A program made the position numbers and the translations under genes. Below the pieces are notes generated by a model that was not told the DNA's origin, made no database searches, and saw only the letters and a list, made by a program, of their open reading frames with translations. From Candidatus Competibacteraceae bacterium (lineage in GTDB: Bacteria > Pseudomonadota > Gammaproteobacteria > Competibacterales > Competibacteraceae), in assembly GCA_016713505.1 (NCBI GenBank), contig JADJPA010000001.1, positions 372,001 through 436,000 on the forward strand: a stretch of DNA of 64,000 bases. Direction: 5' to 3'. Below are positions 1 through 10,841 of the stretch, piece after piece. Within the stretch, counting starts at the first letter, position 1. Each line of letters opens with the position of its first letter.

Positions 1-510
<510 letters not shown>

Positions 511-567
511 GAGACGGCTCTATCGGGGTGAGGCGGGGAGGCATTATAGCGAAGCCGCCAAAACGAC

Positions 568-592
568 GAAGCCCCGCGCGGAGCGGGGCTTC
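568..592 (-). terminator. Rho-independent terminator of the cold-shock gene
   Basis: Perfect 10-bp stem (GAAGCCCCGC / GCGGGGCTTC) with a 5-nt loop, 27 nt past the csp stop codon. On the minus strand it is followed by TTCGTCGTTTTGG, a weak T-rich tail. It lies between csp and typA, both on the minus strand. Confidence 0.75.
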
Positions 593-618
593 GGCTGATT
601 GGTTGGTGGAAACGTGTT

Positions 619-834
619 TTATTTTTCAGCCGCGAATTTCTTGACCATCGTGGCTTGTGGGCCTTTGGGTCCCACTTTGACTTCAAACTCGACTTTCTGG
701 TTCTCCGCCAAGGTTCGGAAACCCTTGCCCTCGATCACTGAATAATGGACGAACACGTCGCTGCTGCCGTCCTCGGGGGCGATGAAACCAAAACCCTTTG
801 CTTCGTCGAACCACTTCACAGTACCAGTACGCAT
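619..834 (-). CDS. Cold-shock protein, CspA family
   Basis: A 71-residue single OB-fold RNA/ssDNA chaperone. Both RNP motifs are visible: KGFGFI (RNP1) and VFVHYSVI (RNP2). The start [18 protein letters not shown] and the ending VKKFAAEK are typical of the family. The ATG at 834 is preceded by GAGG eight bases upstream. The open frame runs far upstream of this point, but that extension is leader read as protein and does not resemble anything. The leader is long (up to about 280 nt to hrpA), as in csp mRNAs that are regulated post-transcriptionally, though no cold-box could be identified. Which csp paralogue this is cannot be decided. Confidence 0.95.
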   Translation of the reverse strand: MRTGTVKWFDEAKGFGFIAPEDGSSDVFVHYSVIEGKGFRTLAENQKVEFEVKVGPKGPQATMVKKFAAEK

Positions 835-1120
835 TAATACAACCTCAAGACAAAAATATTTTATTTCTGCCGGGCCGCCGGTTGTGCCAACGCTTACGGG
901 AACGTGGGCAGCCGAGAGCCGACGTTGGGTATTTCGAGGTTCTTCTCGTCCTCCACCCGCGGCGGAAAGTACGTGAAAGCGTGCCGTTCCGCAAGCAAAT
1001 TTTGTGTGCGTTTGCACAAGCTTATGTAAAAATGCGCGCCGTTTCAGGACCGGCGCGGCGCAGGTTCGCTCCAACAAAAATTTTGGCTTATCCGTGGAAC
1101 AGCTTTTTCTTTCTCTGCAA
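835..1120. other. Divergent csp / hrpA intergenic region
   Basis: About 286 nt between the csp start (minus) and the chosen hrpA start (plus). It must hold the promoters of both. No convincing -35/-10 pair was identified on either strand. Open frames crossing it have no family resemblance and are taken as non-coding. Confidence 0.5.
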
Positions 1121-4100
1121 ATGCGATTGAGCGATTGTCCGATTCGCGATCGCAGCGGACTGGCTCGGCGCTTGCGCGGGCTGCGCCAGCGCGCGCGTGA
1201 AGGCAAGCCGGTGGATCGTGGATTGGAACAACTCAGCATCGAATTGGAGGCTAGCGCCGCGCGCCTGGCCGAGCGCCGCGCCGTGCTGCCGGTTCCGGAA
1301 TTCGACGACAGCCTGCCGATCAACGCCCACCGCGAGACCATCGCCGCTGCGATCCGCGATCATCAGGTGGTGGTGATTTGCGGTGAGACCGGTTCCGGTA
1401 AAACCACCCAATTGCCCAAGATCTGCCTCTCGCTGGGGTTGGGCGCGGCGGGCTTGATCGGCCACACCCAGCCGCGCCGGATCGCCGCTCGTTCGGTGGC
1501 GGTGCGGATCGCCGCTGAATTGCAAACGACGGTCGGTGGCCAAGTGGGCTACAAGGTGCGTTTTGCCGACCGCACCGGGCCGAATGCCGCGATCAAGCTG
1601 ATGACCGACGGCATCCTGCTAGCGGAAACTCAGGGCGACCGGTTGCTGGAACAGTACGAGGTCCTCATTCTGGATGAGGCCCACGAGCGCAGCCTGAACA
1701 TCGATTTTCTGCTGGGCTATCTGAAACGGCTGCTACCGCGCCGACCTGATCTCAAGCTCATCATTACCTCGGCGACTATCGACCCGGAACGCTTCTCCCG
1801 CCATTTCAACGATGCGCCGATTATCGAAGTGTCAGGTCGCACCTATCCGGTGGACGTTCGCTATCGCCCGCTGGCGGCGACGGACGAGGACGAGCGCGAC
1901 CGTGATTTACAACAGGCGATTCTGGACGCGGTGGATGAGGTCTGGAAGGAAGGGCCGGGCGATATTCTGATCTTCCTGTCCGGCGAGCGGGAGATTCGGG
2001 AAACGGCGGAAAGCCTGCGCAAGCATCATCCGCCCAACACCGAAATTCTGCCGCTGTACGCCCGACTGTCGGCCGCCGAACAGAACCGAGTGTTTCAGCC
2101 GCACGGCCGGCCGCGCATCGTGCTGGCGACCAACGTAGCGGAAACCTCGTTGACCGTGCCGGGCATCCGCTACGTGATCGATCCCGGCACGGCGCGGATC
2201 AGCCGCTACAGCCCGCGCGGCAAGATTCAACGCTTGCCGATCGAGAAGATTTCCCAAGCCAGCGCCAACCAGCGGGCCGGCCGCTGCGGACGGGTGATGG
2301 CGGGCGTTTGTATCCGGTTGTACGCCAAGGAGGACTATCAGGCTCGCCCGCCGTTCACCGATCCCGAAATTCTGCGTACCCATCTGGCGGCGGTGATTTT
2401 GCAGATGAGCGCGCTGAATCTGGGTCGACCGGAGGACTTTCCTTTTGTCGAGCCGCCGGATTCGCGCCAGATCAGCGACGGGTTTCGGCTGCTGTTCGAG
2501 TTGCAGGCGGTGGACGAGCAGCGGCGCATCACCGAACTAGGCCGGCAACTGGCCAAGCTGCCGCTCGATCCCCGGTTGGGCCGGATGCTGCTGGCGGCGC
2601 GGCGGGAAGGTTGTCTGCGCGAGGTGTTGGTGGTCGCCGCCGCGCTGGCGGTGCAAGACCCGCGCGAGCGGCCGCTGGAGAAACAGCAAGCGGCCGACGA
2701 GAAGCATCGCCGCTTTCGCGACGAGCACTCCGATTTCTTGGCGCTCATCAAACTGTGGGAGTACTACCACGAGCAGGCGCGGCAACTGTCCAAGAACCAG
2801 TTGCGCAACCGCTGTCAAGCCGAGTTTCTGTCCTTCGTGCGGCTGCGGGAATGGCATGACCTGCATCACGAATTGTTGGGGCTGACCACCGAAATGGGGC
2901 TGCGGCTCAACGAGGAACCCGCCGCTTACGCCAACCTGCATCAAGCGCTGCTGACCGGTCTGCTCGGCCATCTCGGTTTGAAGCAGGAGGAGAACGCCTA
3001 TCTTGGCGCGCGGGGCCGCAATTTCTATCTGTTCCCCGGTTCCGGGTTGTTCAAGAAACGGCCGCGCTGGGTGGCGGCGGCGGAACTGGTCGAAACCAGC
3101 CGCCTGTACGCCCGCACCGTCGCGCGCATTGAGTCCGAATGGGTGGAAGGTTTGGCCGGGCATCTGCTCAAGCGCAGCTACGCTGAACCGCATTGGGAAA
3201 AGCGTTCGGCACAGGTGGCGGCGCTGGAACGGGTCACGCTGTATGGTCTGCCGATCATCAGCAATCGCCGGGTCAATTACGGTCCGCTCGATCCAGTGCT
3301 GGCGCGGGACATTTTCATCCGCCATGCGTTGGTGGCCGGCGATTTTCATTGCCAAGCGCCATTTTTTCAGCATAACCGGGCATTGTTGGCTGAACTGGAG
3401 GAACTGGAAGTCCGCGCTCGTCGCGATCTGACGGCGGATGAGGCAGCCCTTTATCGCTTCTACGACGAGCGCATCCCGGAAGGCATTTACAGCGGACCGG
3501 CATTTGAAACCTGGCGCAAACAGGCCGAACGGGAGAGTCCGCGCCTGCTGTTTCTCGACCGTGCCGCGCTGTTGGCGGAGGCGGGACCGGTGACCGACGG
3601 CGAACGCTTTCCCGACCACCTCGATCTTGACGGTTTGCGCCTGCCGCTCACTTATCGCTTTAGCCCCGGCGCGGACGATGACGGTGTGACCTTGACCGTG
3701 CCGCTGGCGGCGGTCAATCAAGTCGATCCCAAGCGGTTGGATTGGCTGGTGCCGGGCTTACGGGCGGAACGGATGGCGGCGCTGCTGAAATCGCTGCCGA
3801 AAACGGTGCGGCGTAATTTCGTGCCGGTACCCAATTATGTGCAAGCCTTGTTGGAAATCATCGAACCTGGCGGACAGTCGCTAACTGAGGCGATGGCCGA
3901 GCGTCTGGAGACAATGACGGGGGCGCGGATACCCGAACAGGACTGGAGTCCCGCCGCCGTGCCGGTTCATCTGCAAATGCGGGTGCAAGTGATGGACGCG
4001 GATGGCCAGGTGCTGGCGGTCGGGCGTGACTGGGCCGCGATTCAGGCCGAACTGCGCGGCGAAGCTCGCGACCGGTTCGCCGCGCTGCCGACCCCGGAAT

Positions 4101-4975
4101 TCGAGCGGGAGCACTTGCGGGATTGGGATTTCGGGGAATTGACCGAGGAAGTGAACTTCGTGCGCAACGGGATTCAGTTGCGGGGCTATCCGGCCTTGGT
4201 GGCTGAAACCGACGGTACGCTGGCCTTGCGCCTGCTCGATTCGCCGACGCGGGCGGAAGCGGCGACGCGCGTCGGCTTGCGGCGCTTGATCGGCGGGCGC
4301 TTGGGACCAGCCTACAAGCAACTGGCGCGCGATCTGCCGATGTTCCAACAGATGACCCTGCACTACGTTGGTTTGGGGACGCAGGAGGCGTTGCGCGAGG
4401 ATTTGCTGGCGGCGATGCTGGATCGAGCGTTTCTGAGCGAGCAAGCGCTGCCGCGCGACCGACCGGCGTTCGAGGCGCTGCTGGAGCGGGGTAGGGCTAA
4501 ACTGTCCGCCGTCAAGGTCGAGATTTGCGATACCGCCGCCGTCATTCTGGCCGCGCATCATGAGGCGCGCCGCCTGTTGGCGGCGGACGAATCGCCGGTT
4601 TGGGCCGAGGCGCTGGCCGATGTGCGCGAGCAACTGGCGCGGTTGGTGTATCCCGGCTTTCTCAGCGCTACACCGCCGGAATGGTTGCCGCATCTGCCGC
4701 GCTATCTGCGGGCCGTGGGGTTGCGCTTGCAAAAACTGCGGCACGCGCCAGACAAGGACCGTCAACGCAGTGGTGACATCGTGCGACTGTCGGCGCTGTG
4801 GCGGCGGCAGGCCGAACGCAACGCTTTGGTCGAGAAACACGACCCAGAATTACTACGCTTTCGCTGGTTGCTGGAAGAATTGCGGGTTTCGCAATTCGCG
4901 CAGGAGTTGAAGACGATTGCGCCGGTGTCCGTGAAGCGCTTGGAAGAACAATGGGGGCGGGTGAAATCAGGCTAG
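1121..4975 (+). CDS. hrpA: ATP-dependent RNA helicase HrpA (DEAH box)
   Basis: About 1284 residues, close to the usual roughly 1300 of bacterial HrpA. Motifs in order: Walker [14 protein letters not shown], motif Ia [14 protein letters not shown] box [16 protein letters not shown], and motif [10 protein letters not shown], followed by the helicase-associated, OB and long C-terminal HrpA-specific regions. HrpA-type helicases act on RNA and, in E. coli, resolve stalled ribosomes. Start choice is uncertain: the ATG at 1121 ([18 protein letters not shown]) begins where the conserved region starts, while an in-frame GTG at 1094 and a farther TTG-type extension exist; none has a clear ribosome-binding site. 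The gene is monocistronic, with a T-tract terminator just after it. Confidence 0.96.
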   Translation: MRLSDCPIRDRSGLARRLRGLRQRAREGKPVDRGLEQLSIELEASAARLAERRAVLPVPEFDDSLPINAHRETIAAAIRDHQVVVICGETGSGKTTQLPKICLSLGLGAAGLIGHTQPRRIAARSVAVRIAAELQTTVGGQVGYKVRFADRTGPNAAIKLMTDGILLAETQGDRLLEQYEVLILDEAHERSLNIDFLLGYLKRLLPRRPDLKLIITSATIDPERFSRHFNDAPIIEVSGRTYPVDVRYRPLAATDEDERDRDLQQAILDAVDEVWKEGPGDILIFLSGEREIRETAESLRKHHPPNTEILPLYARLSAAEQNRVFQPHGRPRIVLATNVAETSLTVPGIRYVIDPGTARISRYSPRGKIQRLPIEKISQASANQRAGRCGRVMAGVCIRLYAKEDYQARPPFTDPEILRTHLAAVILQMSALNLGRPEDFPFVEPPDSRQISDGFRLLFELQAVDEQRRITELGRQLAKLPLDPRLGRMLLAARREGCLREVLVVAAALAVQDPRERPLEKQQAADEKHRRFRDEHSDFLALIKLWEYYHEQARQLSKNQLRNRCQAEFLSFVRLREWHDLHHELLGLTTEMGLRLNEEPAAYANLHQALLTGLLGHLGLKQEENAYLGARGRNFYLFPGSGLFKKRPRWVAAAELVETSRLYARTVARIESEWVEGLAGHLLKRSYAEPHWEKRSAQVAALERVTLYGLPIISNRRVNYGPLDPVLARDIFIRHALVAGDFHCQAPFFQHNRALLAELEELEVRARRDLTADEAALYRFYDERIPEGIYSGPAFETWRKQAERESPRLLFLDRAALLAEAGPVTDGERFPDHLDLDGLRLPLTYRFSPGADDDGVTLTVPLAAVNQVDPKRLDWLVPGLRAERMAALLKSLPKTVRRNFVPVPNYVQALLEIIEPGGQSLTEAMAERLETMTGARIPEQDWSPAAVPVHLQMRVQVMDADGQVLAVGRDWAAIQAELRGEARDRFAALPTPEFEREHLRDWDFGELTEEVNFVRNGIQLRGYPALVAETDGTLALRLLDSPTRAEAATRVGLRRLIGGRLGPAYKQLARDLPMFQQMTLHYVGLGTQEALREDLLAAMLDRAFLSEQALPRDRPAFEALLERGRAKLSAVKVEICDTAAVILAAHHEARRLLAADESPVWAEALADVREQLARLVYPGFLSATPPEWLPHLPRYLRAVGLRLQKLRHAPDKDRQRSGDIVRLSALWRRQAERNALVEKHDPELLRFRWLLEELRVSQFAQELKTIAPVSVKRLEEQWGRVKSG

Positions 4976-4988
4976 CGCTATCATTTTC

Positions 4989-5015
4989 CCCGATGTCCGG
5001 CAAGCGGGTTTTTTT
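4989..5015 (+). terminator. Possible intrinsic terminator of hrpA
   Basis: A short CCCG...CGGG stem followed directly by seven T residues, 14 nt past the hrpA stop codon. The stem is only 4 bp as read, so this is moderate evidence resting mostly on the T tract and the position. Confidence 0.5.
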
Positions 5016-5214
5016 GACTAAAGGTGGCGCGCGGGGATCAGGCTTATTTTTGCCTAAATTTTGATCGATTTTTACAAACTCGCCAGCCGATTATGCCAAA
5101 ATCAACATGGTGGGTAAAGGTGTTACGGAGTGGCGATGGGAGCAGATTCGCCTGTTGTGTTCGACTACGCTAGCCGCGTCAGCAGCTTCGATGGCGGCGC
5201 GATCGGAGGCCGAA

Positions 5215-5418
5215 ATGGCAAAAAAATTTCCCAAGCTTGCCAAGCATCCCGAGCGGATCTGCTGGGGTTGTGACAAATACTGCCCAGCTGATTCGTTACA
5301 GTGTGGGAACGGATCGGAACGCACCCAACACCCGGCCGAAATCTTTGGAGAGGATTGGTTCGAGTGGGGGCTCGACTTTGCGGAGGAACCGACCAAGCCC
5401 GCGGGCCGCCCGGATTAG
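5215..5418 (+). CDS. DUF3079 family small protein
   Basis: A 67-residue protein matching the DUF3079 pattern: MAKKFP, then HPERICWGCDKYC, then DSLQCGNGSERTQHP, and EIFGEDWFEWG. Four cysteines (CWGC...C...C) could bind a metal, which is inference. Function is unknown. The start is ATG 5215, set by a good GGAGG at 5205-5209; the frame is open upstream to 5107, but the extension has no family resemblance. It is followed after 27 nt or more by the YjdF-like gene on the same strand, so the two may be co-transcribed. Confidence 0.85.
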   Translation: MAKKFPKLAKHPERICWGCDKYCPADSLQCGNGSERTQHPAEIFGEDWFEWGLDFAEEPTKPAGRPD

Positions 5419-5514
5419 CAGCGCCAGCAAGCACTGGGTTGTTCTGTGACTGAAAACCTTTCAACCGACCCGCATCGCTCGTTTCGACTGTCGATTTATG
5501 AGTTGGAGGAGCCG

Positions 5515-6186
5515 TTGAGCAATGCGTATTTGGAGCATCGTCAAAACGAGATGGCTAAAAGCGTGGACGTGAAGATGAAGGCACTGTGGATCGGTGTTTT
5601 TGCCCTGGCTCTTATTGGGTCGGGCATCCATCCAAAAGATTATCTTACTTGGTTTTTGGAGGTTTCCCCCGCCATTGTGGGCGCTATCGTCCTGGGAGTC
5701 ACCTACAAGAGTTTCTCGCTGACGCGTTTGGTCTACTTCTTGATTCTGGTCCATTGCATCATCTTGATGGTTGGCGGACATTATACTTATGCTGAAGTAC
5801 CGCTTTTTGACATGTTGAAAGAACCGTTTGGCTTTGAAAGAAACAATTACGACAAACTGGGCCATTTCGCACAAGGTTTTGTGCCAGCGATGATCGCCAG
5901 AGAAATTATCTTGCGGAAAGGCATCATCAACGGTCGGTCATGGACCCATTTCTTTATCGTATGTTTTTGTCTGGGCTTTAGCGCTTTTTATGAATTGATC
6001 GAGTGGGCCGTGGCCAGCGTCAGCGGAGAAGCGGCGGAAGCGTTTTTAGGCACTCAAGGTTATGTGTGGGACACGCAATCGGATATGGGTTTTGCGCTTT
6101 TGGGAGCGATCCTTGCGCTGCTGCTGTTGGCAAAAACGCATGATCGCGCGCTGGAAAAATTATCTGATCCACCTTCGAATTTCTGA
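5515..6186 (+). CDS. YjdF/DUF2238 family integral membrane protein
   Basis: About 223 residues with five or six hydrophobic segments. Family-typical motifs are present: GGHYTYAEVPLF, a NNYDKLGHFAQGFVPA stretch, SAFYELIEWAVA and YVWDTQSDMGFALLGA. These conserved His, Asp and Glu residues at membrane edges match the DUF2238/YjdF family, whose function is not established. The start is uncertain. A TTG at 5515 has a strong GGAGGAG directly upstream (5505-5511). A GTG at 5446 would add 23 polar residues, and ATG 5551 or 5575 are also possible. It ends 24 nt before the convergent TetR gene. Confidence 0.85.
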   Translation: MSNAYLEHRQNEMAKSVDVKMKALWIGVFALALIGSGIHPKDYLTWFLEVSPAIVGAIVLGVTYKSFSLTRLVYFLILVHCIILMVGGHYTYAEVPLFDMLKEPFGFERNNYDKLGHFAQGFVPAMIAREIILRKGIINGRSWTHFFIVCFCLGFSAFYELIEWAVASVSGEAAEAFLGTQGYVWDTQSDMGFALLGAILALLLLAKTHDRALEKLSDPPSNF

Positions 6187-6209
6187 CGGTGAGCGATAGC
6201 GCTAACCAA

Positions 6210-6815
6210 TCATTTTGAGGCCACGAAGCCCGCTAAATAATTATCGAGCAGCGAGTCCGCGACCTCCTGCATCGGATGGCCGCCGATATTTTCCAGCTTG
6301 CGGTCCAGGTTGAGCATACACACCCCATGAATGCCGCTCCACAAAGCGCGAGCGGCCAGAGCGATGTCTTGCCCCGAGCGTTGTGGGCACAACAGAGCCA
6401 GATTCTGTTGCACCAGCTCGAATATCCGGGCCACACGCTCGGTAAACGAATCGGGCATGGGTTGTTCTTCCGGCATTCGGTGCTCGTACAGCGCCAGCCA
6501 ACCGTTGGTCTGGGTCAAGGCAAAATCCAGATAAGCCTGAGCGAGCACCCGAATCGCCGTCGATGGCGGTGGCCGGTGGGCCAGCGCGCTCGCCAGCGCG
6601 CCGTACAATCGGTCCAATGTCCGCTCGTTCATCTGGATGATCAGATCGTCCAGATTGCGAAAGACCATGTACAGACTGCCGACGGTATAGCCGATGCAAG
6701 CTACCACCTTGCGGGCGCTGAGGCCGGCCAAACCGTGCGCCGCCACCAACTGTTCGGCCGCTTGCAGCGAGATTTCGCGCAATTCATCTCGGGTATGCTC
6801 GTTGCGCCTTCCCAT
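6210..6815 (-). CDS. TetR family transcriptional regulator
   Basis: 201 residues. The N-terminal helix-turn-helix is recognisable: RDELREISLQAAEQLVAAHG, GLSARKVVACIGYTVGSLYMVF, and FRNLDDLI. The C-terminal ligand domain resembles the WHG-containing TetR class, with a GIHGVCML motif. Start ATG 6815 has AGGAGGA eight bases upstream. It lies 32 nt downstream of the kinase gene of the vWA/phosphatase/kinase triad and may be transcribed with it, although it has its own strong ribosome-binding site. The ligand and target genes cannot be told from sequence; the triad itself and the convergent yjdF-like gene are candidates. Confidence 0.9.
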   Translation of the reverse strand: MGRRNEHTRDELREISLQAAEQLVAAHGLAGLSARKVVACIGYTVGSLYMVFRNLDDLIIQMNERTLDRLYGALASALAHRPPPSTAIRVLAQAYLDFALTQTNGWLALYEHRMPEEQPMPDSFTERVARIFELVQQNLALLCPQRSGQDIALAARALWSGIHGVCMLNLDRKLENIGGHPMQEVADSLLDNYLAGFVASK

Positions 6816-6847
6816 AAAAATCCTCCTACAGGCTTTAGATCTTTTAT

Positions 6848-8842
6848 TTAATTACGAGTACGCCGCCAGAAAGCGGCCAGACCGGGGTAAAAAACACGCA
6901 GGTCCGCTTGCGCTTGGGCCTCCTGCATCGCTTGACGGATCAGAGCGATATTCAATTGGGCGCGCTGCTTGGTCAGTTCCGCTTTGATTTTAGTCAGTTC
7001 TTCAGGGCCTGCCAGCAGTTCTTTTTCGAGCTGCGACCGCTGGTGGGCATACTGTTGTTGCAGGGTGGCAATAGCGGCTGGATCGGGACCCCGCGGAGGT
7101 GTGTAGTGGAAACGTTGTTCCAGCGATTGGCGCCAGTCGAGTAAAGCAGCCGCGCGCTGGCGGCCGCGATGTTGTCCGAAACCGGGAACCGTTTCGAGCG
7201 CGTCGGCCGTCACATCGGCGGCGGTTTCAACGCCATAGGAAGCCAACGCCATTCGGTCGGTGGCGTAGATGCCGGGGATCTGGGCGGTATCGATAAAATA
7301 ACCTTCCAGGTAGGCTTGCAATTGCTGTTGGCGCTGGTTGGTTTCCAGATGCTGTAAATCCCGTTGAAAGTCGGCTGACAGGTTATGGTAACGGTCGCGC
7401 AGGACGTGTAGTTCGTGCAGCTTACGCATGAAGGCACGATCCGTGCCACGTTGCTGCCACGCCGCCCGCAAATCGGTCAGTTCCCGGCGCGCTGCCACCA
7501 GAGCCAGCCGGCGGCGCTGGTGCTCGCGGCGAACCGCCGTATCGCGGACCAAGGACCAGGCGACGAAGGCCAGCGGCAACCACAACCAGATCAAATAGGG
7601 CCAGTTTAGGGTGGTTATCGAGGCGATGCCGACGATGGCCGCCGTCTTCAGTAAATTCAAGCCTTGAATCCGCTTGAGCGGCGCTGGCAAAGGCGTCGGA
7701 ACGGTCGGCGCTTGCGGGCCCGGTCGCGGCATGGCTTCTGTCTTGGGCGGCGCGACCGCCAAAATCCGGTTCCAGACCGTTTCGAAATGAAAGTCGCGAG
7801 AATCGGCGACCGGCCTGGCCGGCGCGATCGGGTGAGGCGCGGCGAAAAATACGGTTCCGCTCGACTTTTCCAACGCACACCACGGACAAGCCGCCGCTGT
7901 CGGGGGATATTTATGCAGCGTATTTCGGCCGCAAGCCCGCAGTTCGCGATTGAGCTTTTCCAGCGCGTTCAGCCATTCCCGCGCGGTGGGTCGAGGGGTG
8001 CTCGGCGTGGAAACTCCAAACGCCCGCTCGAATAACGTCGCGACCGGTTGCGGCAGCGCCTCGAACGGCAGGGTATGCGGCGGCGGTTCCATCAGACGGT
8101 CAGCCGCCTGTCGGCCGAACGCGAAACGATATTCCTTGATGGCGCGCTCGATGGGCATGTCGCCCTTGCCCCGGTAACGACCGGCGAAGGGATGCCGGCC
8201 CATGAACAGCAGATGGAAACAGAGCAGGGCGAGGCCAAAGACGTCGTGGTTCGGCGTGCGTTGCAAACCGTGAAAAGGTCGGCCCTGCAATTCGGGCGCG
8301 GTGAATTGCGGCACCCCGACCTCGCAGAGAAACAACCGGCTGCCGGTGTCGATCTGAAAGGAATCACAGTCGATCATTTTCACCAGGGCCTGGGCCGATA
8401 CCACCACGTTGCCGGGATTGACATCGCCGATCACATTGCCCCGAGCGTGGATAGTTTCGAAGGCGCTGGCCAGGTTGCGGGTGGCGTGGACCAGGAACGA
8501 CCAGTCGGCGTGCGGGAAGGTCCGTTTGCGGTGCGAAGGGCCATACAGGCTGTGAATTTCGTGATAGCCGTTGACGCGAGGCATGACGAAACCCTGTACC
8601 GGGCCGTCTGGACTCACGCGGAGCACATCCACCGGCCAAGCCGCGATCTCCAGCAAGCCGGGGTGGGCCTGCCGGGCCATGCTTTCCAGTTTGAGGGCTT
8701 TATCGGGGCTGACAGGTTGGTGATAGACCTTGGCGACAAAACCGGGGCGGCCATCGATTTCGTGGACCGCGCCCTCACCGCCTCGCCCCAACAGCTTGCC
8801 GGGTTCGAGCCAATGCCCGGCGCCGCTACAGAATTTCGGCAC
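6848..8842 (-). CDS. YegI-like atypical Ser/Thr kinase with helix-hairpin-helix domain
   Basis: About 664 residues from a GTG at 8842 ([14 protein letters not shown]) that overlaps the phosphatase stop by 17 nt. The kinase fold has a glycine loop (LGRGGEGAVHE), VAK with lysine about 38, a catalytic loop GDVNPGN (Asp about 140, Asn about 145) in place of HRDLKPAN, and DCDSFQ in place of DFG. These departures are normal for the YegI/TerY-associated kinase family. Then come a CPWC zinc-ribbon-like pair, two hydrophobic segments (IVGIASITTL and WLWLPLAFVAWSL), a long coiled coil, a helix-hairpin-helix around VETVPGFG-type sequence, and a second coiled coil. It is the third gene of the vWA-PP2C-kinase operon. 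Alternative starts at 8917 or 9097 would lengthen the overlap with the phosphatase. Confidence 0.85.
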   Translation of the reverse strand: MPKFCSGAGHWLEPGKLLGRGGEGAVHEIDGRPGFVAKVYHQPVSPDKALKLESMARQAHPGLLEIAAWPVDVLRVSPDGPVQGFVMPRVNGYHEIHSLYGPSHRKRTFPHADWSFLVHATRNLASAFETIHARGNVIGDVNPGNVVVSAQALVKMIDCDSFQIDTGSRLFLCEVGVPQFTAPELQGRPFHGLQRTPNHDVFGLALLCFHLLFMGRHPFAGRYRGKGDMPIERAIKEYRFAFGRQAADRLMEPPPHTLPFEALPQPVATLFERAFGVSTPSTPRPTAREWLNALEKLNRELRACGRNTLHKYPPTAAACPWCALEKSSGTVFFAAPHPIAPARPVADSRDFHFETVWNRILAVAPPKTEAMPRPGPQAPTVPTPLPAPLKRIQGLNLLKTAAIVGIASITTLNWPYLIWLWLPLAFVAWSLVRDTAVRREHQRRRLALVAARRELTDLRAAWQQRGTDRAFMRKLHELHVLRDRYHNLSADFQRDLQHLETNQRQQQLQAYLEGYFIDTAQIPGIYATDRMALASYGVETAADVTADALETVPGFGQHRGRQRAAALLDWRQSLEQRFHYTPPRGPDPAAIATLQQQYAHQRSQLEKELLAGPEELTKIKAELTKQRAQLNIALIRQAMQEAQAQADLRVFYPGLAAFWRRTRN

Positions 8843-9887
8843 CGGGTCGGTCTCGGCTGAACTCCTCGGAGTTCGGGGCAGCGGGGTCGCGCGTGACGGC
8901 GCTGGGGTGAGGCCCATCGAAATCGGCAACGGAGTCGCCGCGGGTAGGGTCGAGAGAGTTCGCGGGTTCGCAAGGTGATGGAAGGTCGATGGCGGGAGCC
9001 GTGTCCGTAGCGGTTGTGGCCGCAGGGTCGATAATTCCGGCTTGCGCAGGGGATGACCTGACTGTTTCGATCTCAGTCTCGGCTTCAGTCGATTCACCCG
9101 TGACAGCCGGTGGCAGGCGGGTGGCCAGTATCAGGGTTTTGTCGTCGTGCGTGCGCTGGTTGACCGCTGGGCTATCCAGAAAGCGTTCCAGCGCGGCCGT
9201 CAGCGGTTCCGGGCAACCAGGTTCTGGAAATGCGCGCAAGTGTTGGAATAAAGGCCGGAAGAACGGCTCATGCGCTTGTCGCCGCGGATAATGTAGCGCC
9301 AGCAGTTGCAAGCCATCGGTCAGCAGCGCGATTTCGGCGACGGATTCGGCCAGAACGGTGCATTCCAAGTGGGCGGTCGCGTCGGAGTCAGTCACGAACC
9401 GGGTTTCATTGGCATATTGACCGGTCTGCGGCCAGAACAGGGGCCGATAACGGTCGCCGGTCCCGATCACGATAGCGCCGTCGCCAATTTGCAGAAAAAA
9501 CGCACGATCGGGCGCGACGGCCGCGCCCAACAAGGTGCAGGCAAATTCTCTACGCGGTAAATCCGCGTCCGCCGCTTGTTGAGCCAGGGCGGCTCGGACA
9601 CTTTCGAAGATGGGCTGAGCCAAGGTCGGGCTCCAATCCGTGGGCGCGACCCCTCGCAAACGGTTTGCGAATTCCGCCAGCAGGCTCCGGCAGGCCAGTT
9701 CGGCCCCTGCTCGCGGCCGCGCGGCGCTGCCGGCGCCGTCGGCGGCGACCAGAATCAATAGTGGAGCGTTTTCCGGCCCCCCCAGTAGCTGAGCCGAGCA
9801 GGCATCCTGACATTCGATGGCGCTGGCCTGATGCGCCACGCCGGGGACGCTAGCGTAGACGTACCGCCAGTCGCCCGCTTCGCTCAT
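8826..9887 (-). CDS. PP2C-family Ser/Thr phosphatase (YegK/PphC-like)
   Basis: 353 residues. The N-terminal half is a PP2C-like catalytic domain: [49 protein letters not shown] and [10 protein letters not shown]. The Asp residues of these motifs are those expected to bind metals. After about residue 250 there is a long low-complexity acidic and Pro/Ala-rich tail. ATG 9887 overlaps the vWA stop by 4 nt (ATGA), which indicates translational coupling, and the kinase start lies within its last codons. In E. coli the counterpart YegK (PphC) sits beside YegL and YegI. The role is likely to reverse phosphorylation by the coupled kinase. Confidence 0.88.
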   Translation of the reverse strand: MSEAGDWRYVYASVPGVAHQASAIECQDACSAQLLGGPENAPLLILVAADGAGSAARPRAGAELACRSLLAEFANRLRGVAPTDWSPTLAQPIFESVRAALAQQAADADLPRREFACTLLGAAVAPDRAFFLQIGDGAIVIGTGDRYRPLFWPQTGQYANETRFVTDSDATAHLECTVLAESVAEIALLTDGLQLLALHYPRRQAHEPFFRPLFQHLRAFPEPGCPEPLTAALERFLDSPAVNQRTHDDKTLILATRLPPAVTGESTEAETEIETVRSSPAQAGIIDPAATTATDTAPAIDLPSPCEPANSLDPTRGDSVADFDGPHPSAVTRDPAAPNSEEFSRDRPGAEIL

Positions 9888-10579
9888 ACCGACGCCCAGC
9901 CGTCGGGATTGGTCGGATTGATCAGCGGCACTTCGGTGCCCGGCACCGAACGCGAGACCGAGCGCATCGAGTTGGACAGCCACTGAAACAGCTCGCGGAA
10001 CCGCAGCCCGCGCAAGCGCAGCGGCTGGCGCATGGAAATCTGTTGCAAAATGTCCAAATTGGCGCCTTCGACGCCGACCGCGAAAAAGGCGAACGCCCGG
10101 CTTTCCTCTCCTTTGCGCACCTCGGCGGCGGCGCTTTTCCAGTCGTCGGTCGGCGTGCCGTCGGTGATCAGAAAGATCCAGGGACGAAAGAAGGGAATGC
10201 CGTGCTCCCGATACAGCGCCTTGCGCTGGCTCAACAGTTCGAGCCCCTGCATGATCGCCAGCCCCATCGGCGTATCCTTTTGCGCGGTCAATTCCGGCGG
10301 GGTGAAATGTTCGGCGGTCTGGAAGGAATTGACCACCTGGACCGGGCCGAAGCTGACGATGGCGATTTCGACGCGCTTGGCGGCCAGACTATCGGCCAAC
10401 AGCTCCTCTTTAAAGCTGGCAAGCCCTTCATTGAGTTCGACGATGGGCTGGCCGTTCATCGACCACGAGTTATCCAGTAACAGCACGCAAGGGCAGCGGG
10501 GTTCCGGATTGTCGGCGAATTCCGCGACGCTGAAGTCCATGCCGAACGGGGTTTGCTTGGATAGATCGGGTGTGTTCAT
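9884..10579 (-). CDS. vWA domain protein (YegL/TerY type)
   Basis: 231 residues, almost entirely a von Willebrand A domain. The metal-ion-dependent adhesion site is intact: DNSWS at residues 36-40, the threonine in DTPMG, and ITDGTPTD. It continues with the family-typical [11 protein letters not shown] and [14 protein letters not shown] segments. TerY/YegL proteins are cytoplasmic and act with a partner phosphatase and kinase. This is the first gene of the triad and its stop is coupled to the phosphatase start. Upstream, 262 nt separate it from the coiled-coil gene on the same strand, so a separate promoter is likely there but was not identified. Confidence 0.93.
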   Translation of the reverse strand: MNTPDLSKQTPFGMDFSVAEFADNPEPRCPCVLLLDNSWSMNGQPIVELNEGLASFKEELLADSLAAKRVEIAIVSFGPVQVVNSFQTAEHFTPPELTAQKDTPMGLAIMQGLELLSQRKALYREHGIPFFRPWIFLITDGTPTDDWKSAAAEVRKGEESRAFAFFAVGVEGANLDILQQISMRQPLRLRGLRFRELFQWLSNSMRSVSRSVPGTEVPLINPTNPDGWASV

Positions 10580-10841
10580 CGGGGGTGATCCTTGGCGTAA
10601 GCGCGGTGACGGCTCGTGCGACTATACCGTATCCACTACGGTTTTGAATAAGACGGGAACCGGGCCGGACGGGCGGAGGGCAGCGAATTTGGCGGCGCTT
10701 TCCCTGAAACAGCGTGAGGCGGGAGGGGGCTATGCCCTATTGGGTCGGCTAGCCGCTACCGCTCGACTCGCTGCCGGAACGCATGGGCATGATCTAGGCT
10801 AAAAGGTCGCTGCAACCGATCCGGCGCCCGTTCGAACCCGT

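Noticed and set aside
835..1341. Long N-terminal extension of the cold-shock protein
   Set aside because: The extra 169 residues have no family resemblance and overlap hrpA on the other strand; a good GAGG precedes ATG 834.
8843..9097. N-terminal 85-residue extension of the YegI-like kinase
   Set aside because: It would overlap the phosphatase gene by up to 272 nt and is a low-complexity Pro/Arg sequence read from the phosphatase tail; the kinase-conserved region starts at the GTG at 8842.
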